In this document: positions 1 to 10,291 of the stretch, in pieces
How positions within the stretch are numbered: position 1 is the stretch's first letter
Layout: the number at the start of each line of letters is the position of its first letter
NCBI RefSeq assembly: GCF_026672375.1
Contig: NZ_JAPPRA010000001.1
Coordinates: 2,604,001 to 2,668,000, forward strand
DNA from: Caulobacter sp. SL161
Lineage (GTDB): Bacteria; Pseudomonadota; Alphaproteobacteria; Caulobacterales; Caulobacteraceae
Direction: 5' to 3'
DNA: 64,000 bases
Notes under the pieces: generated by a model
What the model saw: the letters and a program-made list of their open reading frames with translations, nothing else
Databases searched by the model: none
What the model was told of the DNA's origin: nothing
Translations under genes and position numbers: made by a program

Positions 1-32
1 CATCACCTTCAGGGGTCTATCACGATTGATCG

Positions 33-875
33 TCACGGCCGCGCCTGCGGATCGACCCCCAGCACGAACAGACCCAGATCGTCTGCGGCGGCGATCACGG
101 CTTCACGATCGACCACCAGCAAGCGTCCAGCCTCGCCGACAATACCGGCCAAGCCGGCGCGCGCGGCCCGATGGATCGTCGCCACTCCGATCGTCGGCAG
201 ATCAACGCGCGTCTCCTGGATCGGCTTGGGAGCCTTGGCCAGGACCCCCAGCCGGCGCTCGGCGCGCCCCCGGATCGCCTCGGGCAGGTTAGCCACGCGA
301 CGCAGCATGGCGTCGGTGCCCTCCTGCGCCTCGACGGCGAGCACCAGGCCCTCGCACACGACCGCGCCCTGCCCGATGTCCAGCCGCCCGATCTCGCGGG
401 CGACATCCAGCGCCTTGTCGACATCCGCCATGTGCTCTGGCGCCGGCGACACCTTGCCCAGTCGGCCGCGCGGCAGGGTCATTTCACCCATCACCTCATG
501 CGCGCCCTCGATCTCGAAACCTTCCTTCTCGAACTCGTCGAGCACGCGCCGCAGCAGGGCGTCGTCACCCTTGCGCGCGGCGACGATCAGGCTGGGTAGA
601 ACCTTCAACCCGCGCGCATCGGGCATCAACGCCGAGAAGTCCGGCCGGCTGACATTGCCGGCGAAGCAGACGACGTCGCAGCCCTCAGCGCGCAGGGCCT
701 TGAAGATCTTTCCAAACTCGCCGATCCCCACGTCTGCGCCCGGATAGCGGCCAAGCGACGGGTCGGCGAACGATCGCAGACGCATCACCGCAAAGGCGCG
801 TCCTGCGGCTTCGCAGTGCGACGCCAGTTCGACGGGAAGCGCCCCGCCGCCGGCGATCAGGCCAAGCTTGCGCAT
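33..875 (-). CDS. lpxI: UDP-2,3-diacylglucosamine pyrophosphatase LpxI
   Basis: LpxI hydrolyses UDP-2,3-diacylglucosamine to lipid X and UMP in lipid A synthesis, and replaces LpxH in many alphaproteobacteria. The 280-residue protein begins MRKLGLIAGGGALP, a glycine-rich start typical of the family. The Asp in the ETRVDLPTIG stretch falls at residue 225, the position I recall as the catalytic Asp of the Caulobacter enzyme. It is the last complete gene of the lpx block and starts 9 bases after the lpxA stop, so it is almost certainly co-transcribed. The next gene of the operon, probably lpxB, would lie just outside the window. Confidence 0.95.
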   Translation of the reverse strand: MRKLGLIAGGGALPVELASHCEAAGRAFAVMRLRSFADPSLGRYPGADVGIGEFGKIFKALRAEGCDVVCFAGNVSRPDFSALMPDARGLKVLPSLIVAARKGDDALLRRVLDEFEKEGFEIEGAHEVMGEMTLPRGRLGKVSPAPEHMADVDKALDVAREIGRLDIGQGAVVCEGLVLAVEAQEGTDAMLRRVANLPEAIRGRAERRLGVLAKAPKPIQETRVDLPTIGVATIHRAARAGLAGIVGEAGRLLVVDREAVIAAADDLGLFVLGVDPQARP

Positions 876-884
876 CGGCGATAC

Positions 885-1676
885 CTAGACTTCCCGCTCC
901 GGCAGGCAGAGCGGACGGTTGGCGTCGGCGCGGATGAAATCGACGATCTCCATGACCTCTGCGTTGCCGGCATGGATCTCGGCAACGTCGTCGAGACGCT
1001 CCTGGAACGTGCCTTCGTCAGCGAACATCAGGCGATAGGCGGCGCGCAGCGCATTGATCGTCTCGCGCGGGAACCCACGACGCTTGAGGCCGACCAGGTT
1101 CAGGCCCTCCAGGTGCGCGTGGTTGCCCCACACCGAGCCGTACGGAATGACGTCCTTGGTCACGGCGGCGAGCCCGCCGATGAAGCTGTAGCGGCCGATG
1201 CGCGAGAACTGGTGCGCGGCGGCCAGGCCGCCCATGAAGACATAGTCGCCGATGGCCACGTGGCCGCCCAAGGTCGCGCCCTTGGCCAGGACCACGAAGT
1301 CGCCGACCGTACAGTCGTGCGCCACGTGGGAGCCGACCATGTAGAGGCCGTCCGAGCCGATCGTGGTCACGCCCTTACCCGAGGCGGTGCCCGTGTGCAT
1401 GGTCACGTGTTCGCGGATGATGTTGCGCGGTCCGATGATCAGCTCAGTGCGCTCGCCCTTGTGGCCCAGGTGCTGCGGGGGGCCGCCGAGATTGGCGAAG
1501 GAATGTACGACGCACCCTTCGCCGATCGTCGTCGCGCCTTCCACCACCACGTGGGACAGCAGGCGCACGCCGGCCGCCAGCGTCACGTCCGGCCCCACGA
1601 TGCTGTAGGGCCCGACCTCGACGTCGGGGGCCAGCTTGGCTTCCGGCGCGATGATGGCGGTGGGATGGATGCTCAT
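885..1676 (-). CDS. lpxA: UDP-N-acetylglucosamine acyltransferase LpxA
   Basis: LpxA performs the first step of lipid A synthesis in the cytoplasm, moving a 3-hydroxyacyl chain from acyl carrier protein to UDP-GlcNAc. The 263-residue protein shows the hexapeptide repeats of a left-handed beta helix from the N terminus ([13 protein letters not shown] onward). The conserved AHDCTVG motif places the catalytic His at about residue 120, equivalent to His125 of E. coli. The C-terminal third, from about residue 195, is the helical domain. Its ATG overlaps the fabZ stop as ATGA, which suggests translational coupling. Length is normal. Confidence 0.96.
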   Translation of the reverse strand: MSIHPTAIIAPEAKLAPDVEVGPYSIVGPDVTLAAGVRLLSHVVVEGATTIGEGCVVHSFANLGGPPQHLGHKGERTELIIGPRNIIREHVTMHTGTASGKGVTTIGSDGLYMVGSHVAHDCTVGDFVVLAKGATLGGHVAIGDYVFMGGLAAAHQFSRIGRYSFIGGLAAVTKDVIPYGSVWGNHAHLEGLNLVGLKRRGFPRETINALRAAYRLMFADEGTFQERLDDVAEIHAGNAEVMEIVDFIRADANRPLCLPEREV

Positions 1677-2152
1677 GCCTTGGGTCCCGTCTCGACGACC
1701 ATGGCGGCGAACTCAGCCTCGGCCGCGACCTTGTCGCCGACCTTGGCCACGCCCTTGAACTTGAAGATCGACGAGCGCGCGCGCAGCACCTCGACCTCCA
1801 TGCGAATCACGTCGCCGGGCCGCACCGGATTGCGGAAACGGGCGTTGTCGACCGACATGAAGAAGATCGTCTTGCCCTCGGTGTCGACTTCGAGCGACTT
1901 GCTCATCAGCACCGCGCCGGTCTGAGCCAGGGCCTCGATGATCAGCACACCCGGCATGACCGGGTTGCCAGGGAAGTGGCCCTGGAAGAACGGCTCGTTG
2001 ATCGTCACGCACTTGATGCCGACGATCGACTGGTGGGGATTGTAGTCCTCGGCCCGGTCGACCAGCAGGAACGGATAACGGTGCGGGATGCGCGCCAGGA
2101 TCTCCGCGATGTCGATATCGGTCTGCACCGCTTGCTCTGCGTTGTCGCCCAT
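1673..2152 (-). CDS. fabZ: 3-hydroxyacyl-[ACP] dehydratase FabZ
   Basis: FabZ dehydrates 3-hydroxyacyl-ACP in fatty acid elongation and competes with LpxA/LpxD for that substrate, so its place between lpxA and lpxD is the usual one. The hot-dog fold signature [10 protein letters not shown] is present, followed by [11 protein letters not shown] with catalytic His59 and EALAQ with Glu73. I chose the ATG at 2152 (MGDNAEQ), giving 159 residues. It lies 2 bases after the lpxD stop and has a GAGGGG site about 6 bases upstream. The frame is open further upstream to 2248, but that would run into lpxD and exceed the family length. Confidence 0.95.
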   Translation of the reverse strand: MGDNAEQAVQTDIDIAEILARIPHRYPFLLVDRAEDYNPHQSIVGIKCVTINEPFFQGHFPGNPVMPGVLIIEALAQTGAVLMSKSLEVDTEGKTIFFMSVDNARFRNPVRPGDVIRMEVEVLRARSSIFKFKGVAKVGDKVAAEAEFAAMVVETGPKA

Positions 2153-2154
2153 CT

Positions 2155-3174
2155 TCAGCCCCTCGTCCCTCGACCGCCCGCCATACGCGACAGCCATGCG
2201 GTCTCCCTGAGCCACCGCTTCAGCGGCCGCGCGGGGAATCCCGTCCAAGTTTCACCGTCCGGCACGTCCTTGAACACCGAGGCGGCCGCCCCGATGCTCG
2301 CGCCCGAGCCGATGTTCAAATGATCGGCCACGCCGGCCTTGCCGCCGAACGCGACACCATCGCCGACGACGGTGCTGCCCGAGACGCCGGTATATGCCGC
2401 CAGCACACAATTGCGCCCGATACGGACGTTGTGCGCGACATGGACCAGATTGTCGATCTTGGTGTTCTCGCCGATGGTCGTATCGCCAAACGCGCCGCGA
2501 TCGACGCAACTGTTGGCGCCCAAGGTCACGTTATCCTGAATCACGACGCGCCCCAGTTGCGGTAGGTCAACCATGCCCCGCGGTCCCAGCGCGGCGCCAA
2601 AGCCCGCCTCGCCAATCACCGCCCCCGCGGAGATGGCGACATTGTCGCCCAGCATCGCAAAACCGATCACCGCGTTGGCGCCGATGCGGCAGTCGCGGCC
2701 GATCACGACCCCTGGCCCTATAACGACGCCGGGGCCAATTCGGGTTCCTCGGCCGATACTGGCCCCTTGGCCGATCGTGACATTCGGGGCCAACGCAACA
2801 CCGTCTTCAAGCGCCGCGTCTGGATGCAAGGACGGGGCGCCGGCCTCATGGCGACGCGGCGCGTGCAGGCGACTAGCAGCAGCGGCCCAGGCGGCCTGTG
2901 GACGCCCGGTGACCAGGGCAACGCAAGTCGCCGGCAGAAAACCTTGGTGCTCCGGGCGCACAAAGCAAGCGCCGGCGCGCGTGCTGGCGGCGGCGTCCTT
3001 GCGCTTGGCGTCTGAAAAGAAGGTGATCGCCTGGGCGTCCGAAGCATCGAGCGGCGCGGCGTGCGTAATAACTCGCCCGCCCAGCGCGGCGTCCGCCAGA
3101 GTGGCGGCGCCGGCCTGAGCCAATTCGGAAAGCAAGGCCGGACCCAGGCTATCGAAGAAACGCGGGTCCGGCAT
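2155..3174 (-). CDS. lpxD: UDP-3-O-acylglucosamine N-acyltransferase LpxD
   Basis: LpxD adds the N-linked 3-hydroxyacyl chain to UDP-3-O-acylglucosamine, the third lipid A step. The 339-residue protein has an N-terminal uridine-binding domain (to about residue 100), then a long left-handed beta helix made of I/V-G-x-x hexads, and a short C-terminal helix. The [10 protein letters not shown] motif gives the catalytic His at about residue 248, matching His239 of E. coli. It lies between ompH and fabZ in the classical lpx order. Length and motifs are intact. Confidence 0.95.
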   Translation of the reverse strand: MPDPRFFDSLGPALLSELAQAGAATLADAALGGRVITHAAPLDASDAQAITFFSDAKRKDAAASTRAGACFVRPEHQGFLPATCVALVTGRPQAAWAAAASRLHAPRRHEAGAPSLHPDAALEDGVALAPNVTIGQGASIGRGTRIGPGVVIGPGVVIGRDCRIGANAVIGFAMLGDNVAISAGAVIGEAGFGAALGPRGMVDLPQLGRVVIQDNVTLGANSCVDRGAFGDTTIGENTKIDNLVHVAHNVRIGRNCVLAAYTGVSGSTVVGDGVAFGGKAGVADHLNIGSGASIGAAASVFKDVPDGETWTGFPARPLKRWLRETAWLSRMAGGRGTRG

Positions 3175-3227
3175 GGTTCCTCACGGCGAGAAGGTCCCCC
3201 TACGTAACCACGCGGGGGACGATTCGC

Positions 3228-3866
3228 TTACTTGTTGGTCGGTTGCAGCGCCGCGGCGCCCGGAACTTGCTGGTCCAGACGTTCACGGTCGAAGGTCAGG
3301 GTCTTGATGCGCGCATCAAGAGCCGCCACCACGGCGTCGGTGATGTCCATGGCCGGGTTGGCCAGCATCACGGCTTCGCGGTCCAGAAGGACGCTGCACT
3401 TTTGCGCCTGATAGACCTGTTGGATCGGCGTGTTCAGTTCCTGATAGACGCGCGAGAGCGCCTTTTGCTCAGTCGCTTCAACTTCCTTCTGGCGCAGCTG
3501 ACCCTTGCGCTGCCAGGCGTTGGCCTTGGCTTGCAGGGTCGCGGCCTGCTGCTCCAGGGCGTCCTGGGCGATGGTCGTCTTCTTGGCGTCCAGAGCCTTG
3601 GCTTCGTTATCCAGCGCAGTGCGCTCGCCGGTCAGTTCGGCGTTGACCTGCTGGATGATGGTCTTCAGACGCGCATCGACAGCCTTGCCGACCAGCGAGC
3701 TGCCCACAGCGCGCGGGCTCGAGAAGATGCAGACTCCCGGCAGAGCCGGGCCGTGCGTGACGGCCGGAGCAGCGGGAGCGGCAGCCGAAGCCGTCTGGGC
3801 CGAGGCGCTGGACGCGATGGCGAGGGCGACGACGCTGGACGCGGCCGCAGTCAGAAACTTGGACAT
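3228..3866 (-). CDS. ompH: OmpH/Skp-family periplasmic chaperone
   Basis: Skp/OmpH proteins carry unfolded outer-membrane proteins through the periplasm to the BAM complex. This 212-residue protein has a signal peptide with likely cleavage after ASA near residue 23. An Ala/Pro-rich linker follows, then a long charged helical region from about residue 65 to 150 that fits the coiled-coil arms of Skp. It has two Cys residues (about 46 and 156), unusual for Skp and possibly a disulfide pair. It starts 3 bases after the bamA stop and precedes lpxD, the conserved bamA-skp-lpxD order. Sequence similarity to classical Skp is weak, so the call rests on fold and context. Confidence 0.88.
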   Translation of the reverse strand: MSKFLTAAASSVVALAIASSASAQTASAAAPAAPAVTHGPALPGVCIFSSPRAVGSSLVGKAVDARLKTIIQQVNAELTGERTALDNEAKALDAKKTTIAQDALEQQAATLQAKANAWQRKGQLRQKEVEATEQKALSRVYQELNTPIQQVYQAQKCSVLLDREAVMLANPAMDITDAVVAALDARIKTLTFDRERLDQQVPGAAALQPTNK

Positions 3867-3868
3867 GT

Positions 3869-6220
3869 CTATTGGAACCTTGTGGAGGTGGAGAACCGGA
3901 ACGTTTCGGTTCGGTCGTAGTCTTCCTTGGACAGGATGCGGCTGATGTCGAAGCGAATGGGACCCATGGGGGACTTCCAGTCGATCGAGATACCCGCCGA
4001 GGCACGCAGGCCAAGGTTATCCTTGATGTTCGGATCGAAGACGCCAGGCGACTTCTGACGATCCACGTCATCCAGCAGACCGGCCGTACCCACGTCGCTG
4101 AACAGCGCGGCCTTGATGCCGTACTGCTCAGGCAGGAAGGTCGGTACGGTCAGCTCGAAGGTGCTGATGGCGTAGAGCTTCGCGCCCATCGAATTGTAGG
4201 AGCTCGAGATGTCGCGCGGGCCGATACCGGCGATCTCGAAGCCGCGGAACGAGGTGCCGCCGCGATAGAAGCGGTCGTTGATGCGGACATTGTCGCCGCC
4301 CCAACCCTCGATGTAGCCGACCGAGCCGGTCGCGCTGAACACCAGGTCCTTGGTGAAGCCCCAGTACCAGCCCGCGTCTGCTTCGGTCTTCAGGTACTTC
4401 ACGTCCCCGCCCAGGCCGGCGAGGTCCTGATTCAGGTCGGCGAACCAGCCACGGGTCGGGTTGAGCGGATCGTTCCGCTTGTCGATGCGCAGGCCGTAGC
4501 CGATCAGCGAGGTGATGTAGGCGCCGCGCTGCAGGCAGAGGATCTGAGACACCGAGCCGCTGGCGCAGAGACTGTCGGCAACGCTCACCTCGTCCTGACG
4601 GACCGTGTAGCGCAGGCTCATCGACGAGTCGTTGGTCAGCGGGAAGCCGACACGGACGTCGCCGCCGACCGACTTGGTGTCGTAAGCGGCGAACTCCGAC
4701 AGGTCATAGCGGAAGGTGTACAGATTCAAGCCCGCGACCAGGTTCCGGCCTAGGAAGCGCGGCTCACTGAAGCCGAAATCGATCTGTTGGCGCAGCGAAC
4801 CCACCGACGCACGCGCGCGGAGGTTCTGACCGCGACCGCGGAAGTTCCGTTCGGTGATGCCCACGTCAAGCACCAGCTTGTCGATCGAGCTGTAGCCGGC
4901 GCTGAACGACAGTTCACCGGTAGGCTGCTCCTCGACCTTGACCCGCAGGCTGGTGCGGTCTGGGGCCGAGCCGGGCGCGTCCTCGATCTCGACTTCCTTG
5001 AAGAAGCCTAGGCGGCGCATGTTGTTCTTGGAGCGATCGACCAGAACGCGGTTGTAGGCGTCGCCTTCGGCGACCTCCAGCTCGCGGCGAAGCACATAGT
5101 CGAGCGTGCGGGTGTTGCCGACGATGTCGATGCGGTCGACATAAACGCGCGGCCCTTCGCGGACCTGGAACACCACATCGACGGTCTTGGTCTCGCGGTT
5201 CGGGACGTAGCGCGGACGCACGTCCACGAACGCGAAGCCCGCGGCGCCGGCCGCGAAGGTCAGAGCGTCGGTCGCCTGCTCGATCCGCTCGTCCTCATAA
5301 AGCTGCCCGGTGCGGACGGGCAGGATCTGCGCCAGCAGATTGCCGTCCAGCTTCTTGAGCTCGGTCTCGACGGTGATCTTGCCGAACTTGTACTTGGGCC
5401 CTTCCTCGAGGGTGTAGGTGACCGCAAAGCCGTTCTTGTCCGGCGCCAGCTCGGCCACCGAAGAGATCACGCGGAAATCGAAGTAGCCCCGATTGCGATA
5501 GTGCTTGCGCAGCTGCTCGCGGTCGTACTCGATCCGATCAGGATCATAGTTATCGTTGCTGGTCAGGATCTTGTACCAGCGGCTTTCCTTGGTGACGATG
5601 ACGTCGCGCAGATCGTTGTCCGAGTACTCGGCGTTACCCAGGAAGTTGATCCCGAGCACCCCGCTCTTGGCGCCTTCGTTGATCTCGAACACCAGGTCGA
5701 CGCGCTTCTGCGGCAGCTCAACCACCTTGGGCGTCACCGTGGCCGAAATCCGGCCGGAACGGCGATAGAGCTCGATGATCCGCTGAACGTCGGCCTGGAC
5801 CTTGGCGCGCGTGAAGATACCGCGCGGACGGATCTGCACCTCGTCCTTCAGCTTGTCTTCCTTCAGGGACGAGTTCCCCTCGAAGACCACCTGGTTGATG
5901 ATCGGGTTTTCCACGACCTTCACCACCAGGTCGCCGCCCAGCATTTCGATCTTCACGTCCGCGAAGAGATCGGTGCGCGCCAGGGTCTTCAGCGCCAGGT
6001 CGAGGCGCTGGGAGTCGACCGTGTCGCCGGGCTGGATCGGCAGATAGGACAGCACCGTGCCCTGCTCGATCCGTTCGTTGCCCTGCACCAGGATGCGCTG
6101 CACCACGCCCGTCTGGGCCGCTTGAGCGAAGGCCTGTTGCGGCGCCACCAGGGCCGTCGAGCCGAGGAGCAGCGCCATACCCGTGGCGAACGCGGCGCTT
6201 TGGGCGCGAAGTTTGTTCAT
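3869..6220 (-). CDS. bamA: outer membrane protein assembly factor BamA
   Basis: BamA is the essential beta-barrel core of the BAM complex and inserts proteins into the outer membrane. I take the ATG at 6220, giving 783 residues. The protein starts MNKLRAQSAAFATG with a signal peptide ending near AFAQ. Five POTRA domains follow (about residues 40-400; the first begins VVQRILVQGNERIEQGT), then a C-terminal 16-strand barrel that includes the conserved RGF turn (GTSFRGFEIAGIGPRD). No Shine-Dalgarno site is evident, so an alternative ATG at 6232 is possible. An upstream extension to 6307 would overlap rseP and is unlikely. Context with rseP, ompH and lpxD is the conserved order. Confidence 0.95.
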   Translation of the reverse strand: MNKLRAQSAAFATGMALLLGSTALVAPQQAFAQAAQTGVVQRILVQGNERIEQGTVLSYLPIQPGDTVDSQRLDLALKTLARTDLFADVKIEMLGGDLVVKVVENPIINQVVFEGNSSLKEDKLKDEVQIRPRGIFTRAKVQADVQRIIELYRRSGRISATVTPKVVELPQKRVDLVFEINEGAKSGVLGINFLGNAEYSDNDLRDVIVTKESRWYKILTSNDNYDPDRIEYDREQLRKHYRNRGYFDFRVISSVAELAPDKNGFAVTYTLEEGPKYKFGKITVETELKKLDGNLLAQILPVRTGQLYEDERIEQATDALTFAAGAAGFAFVDVRPRYVPNRETKTVDVVFQVREGPRVYVDRIDIVGNTRTLDYVLRRELEVAEGDAYNRVLVDRSKNNMRRLGFFKEVEIEDAPGSAPDRTSLRVKVEEQPTGELSFSAGYSSIDKLVLDVGITERNFRGRGQNLRARASVGSLRQQIDFGFSEPRFLGRNLVAGLNLYTFRYDLSEFAAYDTKSVGGDVRVGFPLTNDSSMSLRYTVRQDEVSVADSLCASGSVSQILCLQRGAYITSLIGYGLRIDKRNDPLNPTRGWFADLNQDLAGLGGDVKYLKTEADAGWYWGFTKDLVFSATGSVGYIEGWGGDNVRINDRFYRGGTSFRGFEIAGIGPRDISSSYNSMGAKLYAISTFELTVPTFLPEQYGIKAALFSDVGTAGLLDDVDRQKSPGVFDPNIKDNLGLRASAGISIDWKSPMGPIRFDISRILSKEDYDRTETFRFSTSTRFQ

Positions 6221-6249
6221 GTGACCAATCATGGACGGAGGACGGACGT

Positions 6250-7446
6250 TCACGTGAAAAGTCCGCCGATGAATTTGAACACGTCGTAGCGGTTGAGGTC
6301 GTTCCACGCCGCGAACAGCATGAAACCCAGGATCAAGGCAAGCCCCGCCCGGAAGCCGGCGGCCTGGAACTCGGCCCGCAGGGGCCGCTTGGCCACCGCC
6401 TCATAGGCGTACATCACCAGGTGACCGCCATCGAGAACCGGAATCGGCAACAGGTTCATGAAACCGATGCTGACCGACAGGCTGGCGATCAGCCAGAACT
6501 GCGAATAGATCAGTCCAATCGCCAAGGCCTTGCCGTTCGGAGCCTGCTCGACAACGCCGTTGGTGACCGCGCCGGCGGTGTGACCAATGCCGATGATCCC
6601 GCTGATCTGATCCGCCGGAAGCTGTCCCATCAGCAGGCGGCCCAGATAGAAGGCGATCGTCTTGATCATGTCCCAGACCTCGGCGGTCGCGTCGGGGATC
6701 GCACTGAGCAGCGACGAACGCTCAAAACGACCGCCCGGCGCGCTGCGCAGGCCCAGCTCGCCCACCTTCACGCGGCCGCTGATCTCGTTCTGGCGCTCCA
6801 CCAGGCGCGGCGTCGCGGTCAGATGCACCGTGCGCCCTTCCCGCTCGACCGCGAAGTCGATCGGCATGTTCGCCCGCAGCGCCACATAGCCCTGGATGTC
6901 CTGGAAGGATCGGATCTGGCGGTTGTCGGCCTTCAGGATGACGTCACCCGGCTTGAAGCCGGCGGCGGCCGCCGGCGTTCCAGCGACAACCTCACCGACG
7001 GCCGTCGACGTCTTCTGGGCGCCGAACGACACCAGGATCACGGCGAAGACCAGGATCGCCAGGATGAAATTCGCCATGGGACCAGCGACCGCGATAAAGG
7101 CGCGCTGCCAGACCGGCTTGAAGTGGAAGTAGCGATTTACAGCATCGTCGCCCTCGCGACGGCGGATTTCGTTCCGCATCGCGTCGAGGTCGTTCTGGTC
7201 GGGCACGCTGGCGGCGTTCTCATCGCCTGCGAAGCGGACGTACCCGCCGAGCGGTATCGACGCCACGCACCATTCGACGCCGTGCTTGTCGCGCCAGGAA
7301 ATCAGCGGCGCGCCAAATCCGATGGAAAAGCGCTCGATGGCCACGCCGCAAGCGCGCGCAGCCCAATAGTGTCCGAGCTCGTGCACCGTCACCACGACGG
7401 ACAGCACGAACACCAGCGACACAAGCATGATCAGAAAGCCGATCAT
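6250..7446 (-). CDS. rseP: site-2 intramembrane metalloprotease RseP/MmpA
   Basis: This zinc protease cleaves membrane-embedded substrates. In C. crescentus the orthologue MmpA degrades the truncated polarity protein PodJ during the swarmer-to-stalked transition (established knowledge for the genus). The 398-residue protein has the first membrane segment at residues 1-20 with the zinc motif HELGH at residues 22-26. A periplasmic PDZ domain covers about residues 130-220, and the second active-site motif NLLPIPVLDGGHL lies near the C terminus. Start at ATG 7446 leaves a 22-base gap to dxr; the longer open frame to 7527 overlaps dxr and lacks a family-like N terminus. Confidence 0.95.
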   Translation of the reverse strand: MIGFLIMLVSLVFVLSVVVTVHELGHYWAARACGVAIERFSIGFGAPLISWRDKHGVEWCVASIPLGGYVRFAGDENAASVPDQNDLDAMRNEIRRREGDDAVNRYFHFKPVWQRAFIAVAGPMANFILAILVFAVILVSFGAQKTSTAVGEVVAGTPAAAAGFKPGDVILKADNRQIRSFQDIQGYVALRANMPIDFAVEREGRTVHLTATPRLVERQNEISGRVKVGELGLRSAPGGRFERSSLLSAIPDATAEVWDMIKTIAFYLGRLLMGQLPADQISGIIGIGHTAGAVTNGVVEQAPNGKALAIGLIYSQFWLIASLSVSIGFMNLLPIPVLDGGHLVMYAYEAVAKRPLRAEFQAAGFRAGLALILGFMLFAAWNDLNRYDVFKFIGGLFT

Positions 7447-7468
7447 CGCGCGAAAATACTCTCCCCGG

Positions 7469-8668
7469 TCAGGCCCGCTGACGCTTCTGCGCGACAACCT
7501 CGGCCGCAATGCGGCGAGCGCTGCCATCGATCAACATGGCGGTCTCGACAGCGTCGCTTTCCGCGACGGAGAGGTCACCCAGGCTGTTCATACGCTCCAG
7601 GGTCCCCGCCACCGCGCCGGCAATATCGAGAAACCCGATACGGCGGTCAAGGAAAGCAGCCACGGCCACCTCGTTGGCGGCGTTCATCGCCGCCGGCGCG
7701 CCTCCGCCCAGCCTCAGCGCGTCGCGCGCGATCCCGATTGCGGGGAACCGCTCCACGTCCGGCGATTCGAAGGTGAGCTGGCCGTAGGCGGCAAGATCAA
7801 GGCGCGGCGCAGGCCACGGCAGACGATCCGGCCATGAGAAGGCGCAGGCGATCGGCGCGCGCATGTCCGGCGGGCCAAGCTGCGCCAAGGTCGAGCCGTC
7901 GACATACTCTACGAGGCTATGGATCACCGATTGCGGATGGATCACGACGTCGACGCGGTCTTCCGGGGTTGCGAACAGATAGGACGCCTCGATCATCTCG
8001 AGACCCTTGTTCATCATCGTCGCGGAATCGACCGAAATCTTGGCGCCCATCGACCAGTTCGGGTGAGCGATCGCCTGCTCGGGCGTCGCGCGGGCCATCG
8101 CCGCCTTGTCCCAGGTCCGGAAGGGCCCGCCAGAGGCCGTCAGGATCAGGCGTGATACGCGGTGCGCGCACTCGGACTGAAGCACCTGAAAAATGGCCGA
8201 GTGTTCCGAGTCGACAGGAATGATCGACCCGCCGGCGGCCTTGGCGATGGCCAGCAGCGCCGGCCCCGCGCAGACAAGGCTCTCCTTGTTGGCCAGTGCG
8301 ATCACAGCGCCCGTGCGCGCGGCGGCGACCGTCGGAGCCAGACCCGCCGCGCCGACGATCGCCGACATGACCCAGTCCGCGCCCATGGCCGCAGCATCGC
8401 GAACCGCGTCGGCGCCGGCGGCCGCCTCGACGCCCGTACCGGCCAGACCGGCGCGAAGATCCGCAAGACGGGTTTCGTCCTCGATGACCGCCAGGGCAGG
8501 CTTCCAGCGCCGCGCCTGCTCGATCAGGCGATCGACATTGCGACCGGCGGTGAGCGCCAGGATCTGAACCGGCGCACCGGACTCTTCGAACAGGCTCAAG
8601 GTCGAAAGGCCGATCGATCCGGTCGAGCCTAGCACCACCACCTTGCGGGGAGAGGTCAATGCCCCCAT
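7469..8668 (-). CDS. dxr: 1-deoxy-D-xylulose 5-phosphate reductoisomerase
   Basis: DXR converts 1-deoxyxylulose 5-phosphate to methylerythritol 4-phosphate with NADPH, the committed step of the MEP isoprenoid pathway that feeds UppS two genes downstream. The 399-residue protein has the NADPH loop GSTGSIG at residues 14-20. It also has the metal-site motif [11 protein letters not shown] and the conserved [10 protein letters not shown] segment. Its start overlaps the end of cdsA by 13 bases, showing tight operon packing. Length matches the family. Confidence 0.96.
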   Translation of the reverse strand: MGALTSPRKVVVLGSTGSIGLSTLSLFEESGAPVQILALTAGRNVDRLIEQARRWKPALAVIEDETRLADLRAGLAGTGVEAAAGADAVRDAAAMGADWVMSAIVGAAGLAPTVAAARTGAVIALANKESLVCAGPALLAIAKAAGGSIIPVDSEHSAIFQVLQSECAHRVSRLILTASGGPFRTWDKAAMARATPEQAIAHPNWSMGAKISVDSATMMNKGLEMIEASYLFATPEDRVDVVIHPQSVIHSLVEYVDGSTLAQLGPPDMRAPIACAFSWPDRLPWPAPRLDLAAYGQLTFESPDVERFPAIGIARDALRLGGGAPAAMNAANEVAVAAFLDRRIGFLDIAGAVAGTLERMNSLGDLSVAESDAVETAMLIDGSARRIAAEVVAQKRQRA

Positions 8669-9483
8669 CCGATCTGGTCGATCAGCCGCACGGCCGCGAT
8701 CACAATGGCCGCGAACATCAGCCCATCGACCCGGTCCAGCAGCCCGCCATGCCCGGGAATGAGATCGCCACTGTCCTTGACGCCGAACCGACGCTTGAGC
8801 ATCGACTCCCAGAGATCGCCCGCCATCGTCGCCAGACCGCCCAGCAGACCGATCAGCGCCGCCGCCTGCCAGACTAGATCAAGCTTGGCCAGTGAGGCGA
8901 CAACGATCGCGCCGATGGTTGCGGCCGCAAGACCGCCGACGAAGCCCGCCCACGTCTTGTTGGGCGAGATGCGCGGCCAGAGCTTCGGCCCCTTGAAAAT
9001 GCTGCCCGCGACATAGGCGAAGATATCGGCGAACCACGTCACCACAAACAGCAGCAGAGTCCACCAAAGCCCGTCATCCAGCGATCGCACCCAGACCATC
9101 GCGATCACCGCCGGCGCGATATAGACCACGCCATAGGCGGCGTCGGCGCGCCGCTCCACGGCGCCGCGCGCGATCAGGCCAGCCAGGAACGATCCCGCCA
9201 GAACAACGGCCCAGGCGACCAGAAACTGCTGCAGGAACGCCGCGACGACGGCGATCCCGCAGAAGACGCCGACCACGGCGCCGACGGCGTTCGGCGCCTT
9301 TGGCGCGCTGATCCGTCCCCACTCGCGAGCCAGAAGCCCGACGCACACCAGAGACAGGGCCATGAACCAGTAACCACCGAGCCATACGGCGGCCACGACG
9401 GTGGGAACGAGCACGGTCGCCGAGACCACGCGCGTTCGAAGATTGCCCCAGTTGAAGCGCTTAGCCGGCGACGGCGACGTCAT
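8656..9483 (-). CDS. cdsA: phosphatidate cytidylyltransferase CdsA
   Basis: CdsA makes CDP-diacylglycerol from phosphatidate and CTP in the inner membrane, the precursor of all phospholipids. The 275-residue protein has about eight hydrophobic segments. It ends with the family signature: [18 protein letters not shown] followed by LLDRVDGL, with conserved Asp residues. I chose ATG 9483 because GGAGGGG lies 9 bases upstream; it overlaps the uppS stop by 23 bases. A longer open frame to 9654 would overlap uppS deeply and has no membrane or domain content. Confidence 0.94.
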   Translation of the reverse strand: MTSPSPAKRFNWGNLRTRVVSATVLVPTVVAAVWLGGYWFMALSLVCVGLLAREWGRISAPKAPNAVGAVVGVFCGIAVVAAFLQQFLVAWAVVLAGSFLAGLIARGAVERRADAAYGVVYIAPAVIAMVWVRSLDDGLWWTLLLFVVTWFADIFAYVAGSIFKGPKLWPRISPNKTWAGFVGGLAAATIGAIVVASLAKLDLVWQAAALIGLLGGLATMAGDLWESMLKRRFGVKDSGDLIPGHGGLLDRVDGLMFAAIVIAAVRLIDQIGWGH

Positions 9484-10240
9484 CGGCAGCGACCCCTCCA
9501 TACCGGCGGTCGCGACCGCGATACTCGGCGATCGCCGCCGCAAGAGCCTCGGGGCCATAGTCCGGCCATAGAACGTCCTGGAAGACGAGCTCGGCGTAGG
9601 CGCAGTCCCAAAGAAGGAAGTTCGAAATCCGACGCTCGCCGCTGGTGCGAACAATCAAATCCGGCGGCGGCGCAGATGCGGTGGAGAGGAACTGCTCGAA
9701 CGTCTTCTCGTTCAGGTCCGAAGCCTTTGCTTCACCTCGTTCAACCCGCTCGGCGAAGGCGCGCGCGGCGTCGGTGATATCGGCTTGCCCGCCGTAATTG
9801 AACGCGACCTGCAGGACGAAGGCAGAGTTCTGCGCCGTACGCCGCTCGGCGCGTTCGATCACCTCGGCGATATCCGGGGAGAGGCCCGTGCGACGCCCGA
9901 TGATGCGGACGCGCACGCCGGCCTTGGCCAGTCGCTCCAGGTCCGATTCGACATAGGCCTTCAGCAGCCCCATCAACTCGGAGACCTCCTGCGGAGGACG
10001 ACTCCAGTTCTCGGTCGAGAAGCCGAAAACCGTCAGAACACCGACATTCTGGTTTTGAGCGCCCTCGACGGTGCGCTTGAGGGCGTTGACGCCCGCGCGA
10101 TGCCCGAGCACGCGCGGCATGCCACGCTGCTTAGCCCAGCGGCCGTTGCCATCCATGATAATGGCCACGTGCAGTCGCTCCGTGGACGCCTGCCCCCCGG
10201 CGCGTCCCGAAACGTCCTGCGGACCGGTGGTCGCCGGCAT
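9461..10240 (-). CDS. uppS: undecaprenyl diphosphate synthase UppS
   Basis: UppS builds the C55 undecaprenyl carrier used for peptidoglycan and surface polysaccharides by cis-condensation of isopentenyl diphosphate. The signature IIMDGNGRWAKQRG contains the catalytic Asp (residue 30 from this start). The second signature, RTSGERRISNFLLWDCAYAE, is near the C terminus. I prefer ATG 10240 (MPATTGPQ, 259 residues) because GGGAAGG lies about 10 bases upstream. ATG 10270 is also in frame and would add ten residues without a clear ribosome site. It lies between frr and cdsA. Confidence 0.93.
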   Translation of the reverse strand: MPATTGPQDVSGRAGGQASTERLHVAIIMDGNGRWAKQRGMPRVLGHRAGVNALKRTVEGAQNQNVGVLTVFGFSTENWSRPPQEVSELMGLLKAYVESDLERLAKAGVRVRIIGRRTGLSPDIAEVIERAERRTAQNSAFVLQVAFNYGGQADITDAARAFAERVERGEAKASDLNEKTFEQFLSTASAPPPDLIVRTSGERRISNFLLWDCAYAELVFQDVLWPDYGPEALAAAIAEYRGRDRRYGGVAADDVAVAG

Positions 10241-10291
10241 TCGCTTCAACCTTCCCTCTACGCTCCCCATGAAAACTCGCGATGCGGGCGA

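Noticed and set aside
1..32. Possible ATG (minus strand, bases 1-3) of the next operon gene, perhaps lpxB, with AAGG nearby
   Set aside because: Nothing after the first codon is in the window and the AAGG lies only two or three bases from the ATG, so I cannot support a gene.
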